32,138 bases of DNA from an uncultured Actinomycetes bacterium (GTDB lineage Bacteria > Actinomycetota > Actinomycetes > Mycobacteriales > Mycobacteriaceae). The notes under the pieces are model-generated. The model searched no databases. It saw only the letters and a program-made list of their open reading frames with translations, and was not told where the DNA came from. Shown piece after piece: positions 8,607-17,728 of the stretch (the first letter of the stretch is position 1; each line of letters begins with the position of its first letter). Made by a program: the position numbers and the translations under genes. The stretch lies in the NCBI GenBank assembly GCA_903877095.1, contig CAIRCP010000136.1, positions 1-32,138 on the forward strand. The letters run 5' to 3'.

Positions 8607-8990
8607 ATGTCGAACGCCGCCGATCGGGTCACCCGGGTGGCCGCCGACCTGCTTGAGGCGGCCGCGGCCGAGGGGGTACGGCAGAGCCGCTCAGCCAAAC
8701 AGCAACTCGACCACTGGGCGCGCGTCGGGCGCGAGGTGTCCAGCCAGCACAGCGCCGCACGGCGGCGGGTGGAGGCTGCGCTGACCGGTGACATTGCGCT
8801 CGACGACCTCACCATCGAGGAGGGTGTGGTCTTCAACGCCGAGATCACCGCAGCCATCGAGGAACGTCTCGCCGGCACCCACTACGGGAATCAGCTTGCC
8901 GCCCAAGGCATCACCACCGTCGCCGTCGACGAGGACGGCCAGATCATCGAATACCGGCCCGACGGCACCAGCGCCGTAGTGAAGCGGTGA
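8607..8990 (+). CDS. ParD-like antitoxin
   Basis: A 127-residue protein. Its N-terminal half contains RVTRVAADLLEAA followed by SRSAKQQLDHWARVGREVS, the pattern of the ParD-like antitoxin family in which an S-x-x-KQxxHWARxGR helix belongs to a ribbon-helix-helix DNA-binding fold. The C-terminal half (about 55-127) is mixed helix and strand and would be the part that meets the toxin; it ends in a VDEDGQIIEYRPDG strand segment. It starts just after an operator-like repeat, and its stop is 25 bp from the start of a zeta-like kinase gene, the expected antitoxin-first order. The family assignment is fairly sure, while activity as an antitoxin for this kinase is inferred from the pairing. Confidence 0.75.
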   Translation: MSNAADRVTRVAADLLEAAAAEGVRQSRSAKQQLDHWARVGREVSSQHSAARRRVEAALTGDIALDDLTIEEGVVFNAEITAAIEERLAGTHYGNQLAAQGITTVAVDEDGQIIEYRPDGTSAVVKR

Positions 8991-9015
8991 CCCGGCCCGC
9001 AACAAATCCGGCGCC

Positions 9016-9591
9016 GTGAGGCGTCTGGACCTGGTCGTCGGCCCCAACGGGGCCGGTAAGTCGACCTTCGTCGCGCTGACCCTGGCTCCGCTGCTCACGG
9101 GCAGTGTGTTCGTCAATGCCGACGAAATTGCCCGCCGGCGCTGGCCGGGCACAGCGGCTGAGCACGCCTATGACGCGGCCCGGATCGCCGCTGATACCCG
9201 CATGGCCCTCATCGGACAGGGTCGATCGTTCATCGCCGAAACGGTCTTCTCGCATCCGTCCAAGCTGGGACTCATCGATTCCGCCCGTGCCGCGGGCTAC
9301 ACCGTAGTTCTGCATGTGTTGCTCATCCCCGAAGATCTGGCGGTCGAGCGCGTCGCCTATCGGGTGCGCGCCGGCGGTCATGATGTGCCCGAAGGCAAGA
9401 TCCGACAGCGCCACCGGCGGCTGTGGGACCTGGTGGCCGCCGCCGTCGTGCAGGTCGACACCGCCACGGTCTACGACAACAGCGGCATCCGGGGACCCCG
9501 GATCATCGCCAGGTTCAGTGGCGGTCTGCCCGTCGGCGCAACGTGTTGGCCACGGTGGTCCCCGATCGAACCGAGCAGAATCGAACAGTGA
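9016..9591 (+). CDS. zeta-toxin-like nucleotide kinase (toxin of the ParD-like pair)
   Basis: A 191-residue P-loop kinase of the zeta/COG4185 type. Walker A is GPNGAGKST at residues 9-17. NADE at 34-37 supplies the acidic residue usually placed at the substrate, FIAET at 72-76 is the second conserved patch, and the arginine-rich lid ERVAYRVRAGGHDVPEGK (111-128) with following Arg130 and Arg132 matches the family pattern RVxxRVxxGGHxVP. Zeta toxins phosphorylate UDP-N-acetylglucosamine and so block peptidoglycan synthesis; whether this short chromosomal type uses the same substrate is unknown. The start is GTG 9016 with no strong ribosome site, so it may depend on translation of the antitoxin. 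The stop overlaps the next gene (TGATG). Confidence 0.8.
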   Translation: MRRLDLVVGPNGAGKSTFVALTLAPLLTGSVFVNADEIARRRWPGTAAEHAYDAARIAADTRMALIGQGRSFIAETVFSHPSKLGLIDSARAAGYTVVLHVLLIPEDLAVERVAYRVRAGGHDVPEGKIRQRHRRLWDLVAAAVVQVDTATVYDNSGIRGPRIIARFSGGLPVGATCWPRWSPIEPSRIEQ

Positions 9592-10268
9592 TGCCCTTCG
9601 CCGACCGCAACGACGCCGGCCGCCACCTCGCCGAGGCCCTGCACGGCTATCGGGACAGCGACCCGGTGGTGCTCGGCCTGCCCCGCGGCGGCGTGCCGGT
9701 GGCCTATCCGGTGGCGACGGCCCTGCACGCCCCGCTCGACGTGCTGGTGGTGCGCAAACTGGGACTGCCCTATCAGCCGGAACTGGCGTTCGGCGCGATC
9801 GGCGAGGGCCCGCCCGGCGGTGCCCCCGTCCGCGTTCTCAACGACACGGTGCTGCGCCGCACGACGCTGACCGACGACGACATCGCCGCCGTCGAAGCCG
9901 AGCAGTGTCGCGAACTGCAACGCCGGATCGACCTCTACCGGGGCGGGCGGACGGGCGTGGACATCGCGGGACGGACCGTCCTGATCGTCGACGACGGGTT
10001 CGCCACCGGCGCGACCGCCCGGGTCGCCGCCCTGGTGGCCCGCGCCCGCGGCGCGCGGACCGTCGTCCTGGCGGCACCGATCGGCGCCCCCGACACCGTG
10101 GCCGCTCTGCGCGAAGTCGCCGACGACGTGGTCTGCCCGTGGATGCCGCGGGGCTTCACCGCGGTGGGCCAGGGCTACGCCGACTTCGGCCAGACCTCCG
10201 ACGCGCAGGTGTGCGCCCTGCTGGATGAGTCCCACCGGCCCTGGTCCGGGCCGGAAACCGGCCAGTAG
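9591..10268 (+). CDS. phosphoribosyltransferase-domain protein
   Basis: A 225-residue protein of the COG1926-like PRTase group. The PRPP-binding loop is [19 protein letters not shown] at about residues 127-145, with the two acidic residues and the TGAT segment typical of type I PRTases. The N-terminal [17 protein letters not shown] segment and the [16 protein letters not shown] segment are also family hallmarks. The base or acceptor used by this group is not known. ATG 9591 overlaps the stop of the zeta-like gene, so it is translated with the toxin-antitoxin pair, yet PRTases of this kind are common alone; a role in toxin action is possible but unproven. It ends 11 bp before echA6. Confidence 0.85.
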   Translation: MPFADRNDAGRHLAEALHGYRDSDPVVLGLPRGGVPVAYPVATALHAPLDVLVVRKLGLPYQPELAFGAIGEGPPGGAPVRVLNDTVLRRTTLTDDDIAAVEAEQCRELQRRIDLYRGGRTGVDIAGRTVLIVDDGFATGATARVAALVARARGARTVVLAAPIGAPDTVAALREVADDVVCPWMPRGFTAVGQGYADFGQTSDAQVCALLDESHRPWSGPETGQ

Positions 10269-10279
10269 GCTCAACCCCC

Positions 10280-11011
10280 ATGATCGGAATCGAACGCGTC
10301 GGTGACGTGACGACCATCGAGTTGCAGCGGCCGGAACGGCGCAACGCCCTGAACTCCGCGTTGGGGGACGCCCTGCGCGAGGCGATCCAACAGGCCGCGG
10401 CCGACGACGTACGGGCCATCGTGCTGACCGGCGCCGGCACGGTGTTCTGCGCGGGCGCCGACCTCTCCGGCGACGTCTTCGCCGCTGACTTTCCGGAGAA
10501 GGCGATCGCGCTCAACAAAGCCATCGACGCCGTGCCGGTCCCGGTGATCGCCGCCGTCAACGGGCCGGCCATCGGCGCCGGTGTCCAGTTGGCCATGATC
10601 TGCGACCTGCGGGTGGTCGCACCTGACGCCTACTTTCAGTTCCCGATCGCCAGATACGGCCTGGCCCTTGACAATTGGAGCATCCGCCGGCTCGCATCGC
10701 TGGCCGGGTACGGCCGCGCCCGGGGCATGCTGCTGGCCGCCGAGAGGCTCGATGCGCAGACCGCGCTGATGACCGGCATGGCCAACCGCCTCGGTACGCT
10801 GGCCGACGCCCAGGCCTGGGCCGCCGAGATCGCCGGATACGCCCCGCTGTCGCTGCAGCACTCCAAGCGGGTCCTCAACGACGACGGTGCCTATGAGGAT
10901 CAGGGTGAGGTGCACAAGGAACTCTTCGACCGGGCGTGGGGCAGCCACGACGTGATCGAGGCCCAGGTCGCCCGGCTGGAGAAGCGTGCCGCGAGGTTCA
11001 AGGGAGCTTGA
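10280..11011 (+). CDS. echA6: enoyl-CoA hydratase-fold protein EchA6
   Basis: A 243-residue crotonase-fold protein, identical in length to M. tuberculosis EchA6 (Rv0905) and very similar, including MIGI at the start, [57 protein letters not shown] and the [11 protein letters not shown] tail. In M. tuberculosis EchA6 has been reported to bind acyl-CoA without usual hydratase activity and to work with MmpL3 and FAS-II in mycolic acid supply. The same is likely here by homology. It is followed without a gap by the Rv0906-like gene, as in M. tuberculosis. The genes upstream differ from M. tuberculosis. Confidence 0.93.
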   Translation: MIGIERVGDVTTIELQRPERRNALNSALGDALREAIQQAAADDVRAIVLTGAGTVFCAGADLSGDVFAADFPEKAIALNKAIDAVPVPVIAAVNGPAIGAGVQLAMICDLRVVAPDAYFQFPIARYGLALDNWSIRRLASLAGYGRARGMLLAAERLDAQTALMTGMANRLGTLADAQAWAAEIAGYAPLSLQHSKRVLNDDGAYEDQGEVHKELFDRAWGSHDVIEAQVARLEKRAARFKGA

Positions 11012-11013
11012 TC

Positions 11014-12201
11014 GTGCCCGGCTTCCCCGACCTCTCCGCGGTGCTGCCCGGCGGTAAGGCCGCCGTCCGTCTGGCGGCCGGAACCGCCTCACTGGCCGCC
11101 GGCGGCTGGGCGCTGCGCACCCTGCAGGGCACGTCGGCCGCGCTGGGCGCCAGCGCGCCGGCCATCCGGAAGGTGGCGGCCGGTTCGCCGAACTATCGCG
11201 ACGGGGTGTTCCACAACCTGGAACCCTCGTCGGCCATCCGCCTCGACGCCGAGGAGAACCGGATGGTGCTCTTCGAGATGCTGTCCGGCAACTCGGCCAG
11301 TAAGCCCAAGCAGCCGATCCCGCTGGCCGCTCCCCATCCGCATTCGGAGGCCGCGCCGCTGGCGGTGACGTGGCTCGGCCACGCCACCGCACTGGTGGAG
11401 ATCGATGGCTACCGGCTACTCACCGACCCGGTGTGGAGCCAGCGGTGCTCACCGTCGAAGACGCTGGGTCCGGCCCGGCTGCACCCGGCACCGCTGGATC
11501 TCGAAGCGCTACCGGCGCTGGACGCCGTGGTGATCAGCCACGACCACTACGACCACCTCGACATGGATACCGTGCGGGTGCTGGGGCGCACCCAGCGGGC
11601 GATGTTCGTCACCGCGCTGGGCGTGGGCGCACACCTGCGCGAGTGGGGCATCCCGGCCAAGCGCATCGTCGAACTGGACTGGCACTCAAGCCACACCATC
11701 GACGACCTGACCCTGACCTGTACCCCGGCCCGGCACTTCTCCGGCCGGTTCCTGTCCCGCAACAACACCCTGTGGTCGTCGTGGGCCTTCGCCGGACCCC
11801 GGCACCGGGTGTACTTCGGCGGCGACACCGGCTACACCGGCAGCTTCGCCGACATCGGTGCGGCGCACGGCCCGTTCGACCTGACCCTGCTGCCGATCGG
11901 CGCCTACAACAAGAGTTGGCCCGACATTCACATGAATCCCGAGGAAGCCGTGCGCGCCCATCTCGATCTCAACGCCTCCGCGTCGGGCAGGGATCACAAC
12001 GCCGCGGCACCGGGCGGTGTGCTGGTGCCGATCCACTGGGGCACCTTCCGGCTGGCCCCGCATCCGTGGGCCGAGCCGGCCGACCGGCTTGCCGACGCGG
12101 CGCTGGCCGAGGCGGTGGACATCGCGGTGCCCAAGCCGGGCGGCCGGGTGGTTCCCGCTGTCGACGGGCCGCAAGCGGTGCAACGCTGGTGGGCTCGATG
12201 A
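11014..12201 (+). CDS. metallo-beta-lactamase-fold hydrolase (Rv0906-like)
   Basis: A 395-residue protein of the UlaG / NAPE-PLD-like branch of the metallo-beta-lactamase fold. The metal motif HxHxDH is visible as His176, His178, Asp180 and His181 (VVISHDHYDHLD). Other ligands are supplied by ARHFSGR, FGGDTGYT and PIHWGTF. The first 45 residues are Ala/Gly-rich with a weak hydrophobic stretch, so membrane association is possible. The substrate is unknown; relatives hydrolyse phosphodiester lipids such as N-acyl-phosphatidylethanolamine. GTG 11014 is chosen with AAGGGAG (11000-11006) seven bases upstream; TTG 11008 in frame is the alternative. It lies directly behind echA6. Confidence 0.88.
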   Translation: MPGFPDLSAVLPGGKAAVRLAAGTASLAAGGWALRTLQGTSAALGASAPAIRKVAAGSPNYRDGVFHNLEPSSAIRLDAEENRMVLFEMLSGNSASKPKQPIPLAAPHPHSEAAPLAVTWLGHATALVEIDGYRLLTDPVWSQRCSPSKTLGPARLHPAPLDLEALPALDAVVISHDHYDHLDMDTVRVLGRTQRAMFVTALGVGAHLREWGIPAKRIVELDWHSSHTIDDLTLTCTPARHFSGRFLSRNNTLWSSWAFAGPRHRVYFGGDTGYTGSFADIGAAHGPFDLTLLPIGAYNKSWPDIHMNPEEAVRAHLDLNASASGRDHNAAAPGGVLVPIHWGTFRLAPHPWAEPADRLADAALAEAVDIAVPKPGGRVVPAVDGPQAVQRWWAR

Positions 12202-12220
12202 CCCACCACCGTAGCTAGCC

Positions 12221-13786
12221 ATGTCCGTCCTGGCCCGGCCTGCCGCAGCGGCCGCGGTGGTCGTCGCCCTGACCGCGTGCAGTTCCCCCGCTGTCCCGCC
12301 GGCGCAGCTGTCCGATGAGCCGCCCGGCCTGGTCGCGGCAATGCCGTTGCCGGACAACGCCGTTGGCGACGCCGTCGCCGAACTCGACGGGATCGCGGAC
12401 GGGTTGATGAAGTCCTCCGGCATCCCTGGGATGGCGGTGGCCGTCGTGCAGGGCGGAAAGACGTTGTACGCCAAGGGGTTCGGGGTTCGTGAGTCGGGTA
12501 AGCCGGATACCGTCGACGCCGACACGGTGTTCCAGCTGGCCTCGATGTCCAAGCCGATCGCCGCCACCGTCGTCGCCCATCAGGTCGGGGTGCGAGAGGT
12601 CAGCGGCTGGGACACCCCGGTAGCGGCACACCTGCCCTGGTTCGCGCTGTCCGACCCCGCGGTGACCCGCATGCTCACCGTCGGAGACCTGTTCTCCCAC
12701 CGTTCCGGTCTGCCCGATCACGCCGGCGACGGTCTCGAAGACCTCGGCTACGACCGCCGCGCGGTCCTGGAGCGGCTGAGGCTACTGCCGCTGGCCCCGT
12801 TCCGAACCTCCTACGCCTACACCAACTTCGGCGTCACCGCCGGCGCCGAGGCGGTCGCGACAGCAGCCGGCACCTCCTGGGAAGACCTCAGCGAACAGGT
12901 GCTCTACCGGCCGTTGGGCATGACCTCGACCAGTTCCCGGTTCGCCGATTATCAGAGCCGCTCGAACAAGGCCGTCGGCCACGTCCTCGTCGACGATCAC
13001 TACCAGGCCCGACACACCCGCGACGCCGACGCGCAGTCACCGGCCGGTGGGGTCAGCGCCTCGGTGAACGACCTGACGCACTGGCTGGCGATGATGCTCG
13101 ACGGCGGCAACTACAACGGCGCCCGGATCGTGGAATCCGGGGCGCTGCTGCAGGCGCTGACCCCCCAGATGGTCTCGAGCCCGCCGACCCAGCCCGATAT
13201 GCGGGCGGGCTTCTACGGCTACGGCGTCAACATCAGCACCACCGCGGCGGGCCGGGTGCAGTTCAGCCATTCCGGCGGCTTCGAATTGGGCGCCGCCACC
13301 AACTTCGTCGTGATCCCCTCGGCCGACGTCGCCATCGTGGCGCTCACCAACGCCGCCCCAGCCGGGATTCCCGAGACCCTCACCGCCGAGTTCGCCGACC
13401 TCGTCCAGTTCGGTCAGGTTCGCCAGGACTGGCGCCGCCTCTACGGCCAGGCGTTCGCCCCGTTCGACCGGCCGTTGGGAGAACTGGCCGGCCAGCAGGC
13501 GCCCGCCGATGCCGCACCGCCCCGGCCGTTGCGTTCCTACACCGGTAGCTACGCCAACAAATACTGGGGTCCGGCCGTCGTCACCGAGTCCGGCGGCGCG
13601 TTGAGCGTCTCGCTGGGGCCGCGCCCACAGGTGTACCCCCTCACGCACTGGGACGGCGATGTGTTCACCTTCCCGCTCCAGGGCGAAAACGCCCCTCCCG
13701 GAACGATTTCCACAGCCACCTTCGCCGGTGACCGGCTGGTTCTGGAGTACTTCGACCAAGACAAGATGGGAACCTTCACGCGGTGA
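12221..13786 (+). CDS. serine beta-lactamase-fold lipoprotein (Rv0907-like)
   Basis: A 521-residue predicted lipoprotein. The signal peptide ends in the lipobox LTAC with Cys20, so the protein should be exported and anchored at the membrane. The beta-lactamase/penicillin-binding-protein class C fold is shown by the catalytic SMSK (Ser108, Lys111), the YAYTNFG motif (YxN) and the HSGG box near residue 350. A separate C-terminal domain of about 100 residues starts after the AAPPRPLRSYTGSYAN segment. Such proteins act as esterases or D,D-peptidases, and the substrate cannot be read from sequence. Its stop TGA (13784-13786) overlaps the ATG of a small repeat-encoded ORF that leads on to ctpE. Confidence 0.88.
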   Translation: MSVLARPAAAAAVVVALTACSSPAVPPAQLSDEPPGLVAAMPLPDNAVGDAVAELDGIADGLMKSSGIPGMAVAVVQGGKTLYAKGFGVRESGKPDTVDADTVFQLASMSKPIAATVVAHQVGVREVSGWDTPVAAHLPWFALSDPAVTRMLTVGDLFSHRSGLPDHAGDGLEDLGYDRRAVLERLRLLPLAPFRTSYAYTNFGVTAGAEAVATAAGTSWEDLSEQVLYRPLGMTSTSSRFADYQSRSNKAVGHVLVDDHYQARHTRDADAQSPAGGVSASVNDLTHWLAMMLDGGNYNGARIVESGALLQALTPQMVSSPPTQPDMRAGFYGYGVNISTTAAGRVQFSHSGGFELGAATNFVVIPSADVAIVALTNAAPAGIPETLTAEFADLVQFGQVRQDWRRLYGQAFAPFDRPLGELAGQQAPADAAPPRPLRSYTGSYANKYWGPAVVTESGGALSVSLGPRPQVYPLTHWDGDVFTFPLQGENAPPGTISTATFAGDRLVLEYFDQDKMGTFTR

Positions 13787-13838
13787 TGAGCGCTTGCGCG
13801 AAGAGAATTGGACACCGATGAGCGCTTGCGCGAAGAGA
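13785..13838 (+). repeat. two direct 22-bp repeats between the Rv0907-like gene and ctpE
   Basis: Positions 13785-13806 and 13817-13838 carry the same 22 bases, starting GATGAGCGCTTGCGCGAAG and separated by 10 bp. Each copy supplies an ATG and a purine-rich GAAGAGA tail that can act as a ribosome site for the next start. I recall this motif as recurring upstream of genes in other mycobacteria, but it appears nowhere else that I noticed in this window. Confidence 0.9.
13786..13821 (+). CDS. mini-ORF 1 in the ctpE leader (11 residues)
   Basis: The ATG at 13786-13788 overlaps the stop of the upstream lipoprotein gene (TGATG). It encodes the 11-residue peptide [11 protein letters not shown]. Its stop at 13819-13821 overlaps the start of the second mini-ORF (ATGA). 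Translation is inferred from the chain of overlaps; a chance ORF made by the repeat is the alternative. Confidence 0.4.
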   Translation: MSACAKRIGHR

Positions 13839-13846
13839 GAAGACCG

Positions 13847-13850
<4 letters not shown>
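13818..13850 (+). CDS. mini-ORF 2 in the ctpE leader (10 residues)
   Basis: Encodes [10 protein letters not shown]. It shares its first seven residues with mini-ORF 1 because both arise from the repeat. The start overlaps the stop of mini-ORF 1, and its own stop TGA (13848-13850) overlaps the ctpE ATG (13847-13849) as ATGA. A ribosome finishing this peptide would be placed on the ctpE start. Each peptide has one cysteine codon. Expression is inferred. Confidence 0.4.
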
Positions 13851-16240
<2,390 letters not shown>

Positions 16241-16317
16241 GGCGTAAATTGGCGCGGGGACATCGTCCGGCACCCGGACGAGGACCGAATCCACCATCAC
16301 TACGAAAGGGTGAAAAC

Positions 16318-16635
16318 ATGTCGTTCCTCGACAAGGCCAAAGAAACGTTCGAGCACGCCAAGGATGTCGTCGCTGACAAGGTTGCCGACGCCAAGGAAGC
16401 CGCCGCGGAGACCGTCGAGAAGGCCAAGGACGCCGTCTCTGACACCGTCGACAAGGCCACCGACGCCGCCACCACCGCCAAGGACGCGGTTGCGGAGAAG
16501 GTTGCCGACGTCAAGGAGGCCGTCACCGGTGCTGCGGACAACGTCACCGACGGCGCCAAGGATGTCGCCGCTGACGCCGCTGACAAGGTCAAGGACGTCG
16601 CCGACAAGGTCGCCGACAAGGTCGACGGCGTCTAG
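16318..16635 (+). CDS. Ala/Lys/Asp-rich LEA-like helical protein in the Rv0909 position
   Basis: A 105-residue protein that is almost entirely Ala, Lys, Asp, Val, Glu and Thr, with repeats such as KDVVADKVADAKEAA, KDAVSDTVDKATDAA and KDVADKVADKVDG. The period is close to 11 residues, as in LEA and apolipoprotein-like amphipathic helices. No Cys or Trp is present, and the only aromatics are two Phe near the start (MSFLDKAKETFEHAK). A ribosome site GAAAGGG lies just upstream of ATG 16318. It occupies the slot held in M. tuberculosis by Rv0909, a small MT0933-type antitoxin, and the MxxxDKAK start resembles that family, so it may be an expanded relative. A general stress or membrane-associated role is equally possible. 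GC-rich Ala/Lys/Asp codons are also repetitive at the DNA level. Confidence 0.8.
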   Translation: MSFLDKAKETFEHAKDVVADKVADAKEAAAETVEKAKDAVSDTVDKATDAATTAKDAVAEKVADVKEAVTGAADNVTDGAKDVAADAADKVKDVADKVADKVDGV

Positions 16636-16652
16636 TCGAGTAGTGCAGACGA

Positions 16653-17111
16653 ATGGCGAAGGTCTCGGTTTCCGTAGACGTTCCGCTATCGCCTGAGGTG
16701 GCGTGGCAACACGCCTCCGACCTTTCCCGGTACAAGGAATGGCTGACCATTCACCGGATTTGGCGTTCGAAGCTGCCCGAAAACCTCGACAAGGGAACCG
16801 TTGTGGAGTCCATTGTCGAGGTCAAGGGAATGGCTAACCGGATCAAGTGGACGATCGTGAACTTCAAACCGCCGGAGTTGATGACGCTCGACGGAGTCGG
16901 CGTCGGCGGGGTGAAGATCAAACTGATCGGCAAGGTCCGGCCGGACAGCAAGGGCGGGGCCACAGAGAAGCCAAGATCGGTCGTCACTATGGACGTCCAT
17001 CTCGGCGGCCCCGCCCTGTTCGGGCCGATCGGCATGATCGTCGCCGCCGCGCTCCGCGGCGACATCCAGCAATCCCTGAACCGCTTCGTCACCCTTTACG
17101 CCCCGAACTGA
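16653..17111 (+). CDS. SRPBCC/START-fold protein, Rv0910-like (annotated toxin partner in M. tuberculosis)
   Basis: A 152-residue single-domain polyketide cyclase/START-fold protein. It matches M. tuberculosis Rv0910 closely: VDVPLSPEVAWQHASDLSRYKEWLTIHRIWRSKLP, KGTVVESIVEVKGM, NRIKWTIV and the ending DVHLGGPALFGPIGMIVAAALRGDI. A short insert (about residues 104-113, SKGGATEKPR) is extra compared with Rv0910. The fold binds hydrophobic ligands in a cavity. In M. tuberculosis it is listed as the toxin of Rv0909/Rv0910; toxicity of this protein is not established from sequence. It starts 17 bp after the LEA-like gene, so the pair is probably one operon. Confidence 0.88.
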   Translation: MAKVSVSVDVPLSPEVAWQHASDLSRYKEWLTIHRIWRSKLPENLDKGTVVESIVEVKGMANRIKWTIVNFKPPELMTLDGVGVGGVKIKLIGKVRPDSKGGATEKPRSVVTMDVHLGGPALFGPIGMIVAAALRGDIQQSLNRFVTLYAPN

Positions 17112-17113
17112 CC

Positions 17114-17728
17114 GTGGCGGACGTGAAGTATTCCTGCGCCGTCAACGCCGCCTCACTGGACGCCGTCGACTTCCACACTCACGTCGAGATCGACTCGACC
17201 GACGACTACGGCGTCATGGGTTTCAAGTTCCACCCCAGCCTGCAGGCGTTCGAGCCCAACGACCGCCGGTTCTATCCGGTCTACGAGGCCATCGCGGCGG
17301 CCGGCGTTCCCGCGTTGTTCCACACCGGCCAGACCGGCCTGGGCTCGGCGCTTCCCGGCGGCCACGGCATCAAACTGCGCTACTCCGACCCGATGCTGCT
17401 CGACGACGTCGCCGCCGACTTTCCCGAACTCACCATCGTCATGGCCCACCCGGCGGTGCCGTGGGTCGACGCGCAGATCGCGATCGCCTCACACAAGGCG
17501 AACTGCTACCTCGACCTGTCCGGCTGGTCGCCGAAATACTTTCCGCCCCAACTCATTAAGGCGCTCGGGCGGCAACTGCGCAGCAAAGCGCTGTTCGGCA
17601 CCGACCATCCCTACATCACGTGCGAGCGCTGGCGCCGCGATTTCGACGCCCTCGACATCGACCCGGCTGTGCTGCCAATGATCCTGAAGCGCAACGCTTT
17701 AGAGGTGCTGGGAATCGCCCAGGCCTAG
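17114..17728 (+). CDS. amidohydrolase with an internal in-frame deletion
   Basis: A 204-residue reading frame related to the metal-dependent amidohydrolase family 2 proteins that are normally about 280-300 residues. The start VDFHTHVEID (metal His21, His23) is intact, and the second half is typical: YGVMGFKFHPSLQAF, ALFHTGQTG, GGHGIKLRYSDP, VMAHPAVPW, YLDLSGWSPKYFPPQLI and LFGTDHP. Between residues 26 and 32, however, HTHVEID runs directly into STDDYGVMGFKF. About 85-95 residues that family members carry here, including the PVPNEEIAE-type region, are missing without loss of frame. The protein is therefore either a broken gene that kept its frame or a minimal variant. GTG 17114 follows the previous stop by 2 bases. 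Its 3' end overlaps the convergent channel gene by 30 bp. Confidence 0.75.
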   Translation: MADVKYSCAVNAASLDAVDFHTHVEIDSTDDYGVMGFKFHPSLQAFEPNDRRFYPVYEAIAAAGVPALFHTGQTGLGSALPGGHGIKLRYSDPMLLDDVAADFPELTIVMAHPAVPWVDAQIAIASHKANCYLDLSGWSPKYFPPQLIKALGRQLRSKALFGTDHPYITCERWRRDFDALDIDPAVLPMILKRNALEVLGIAQA

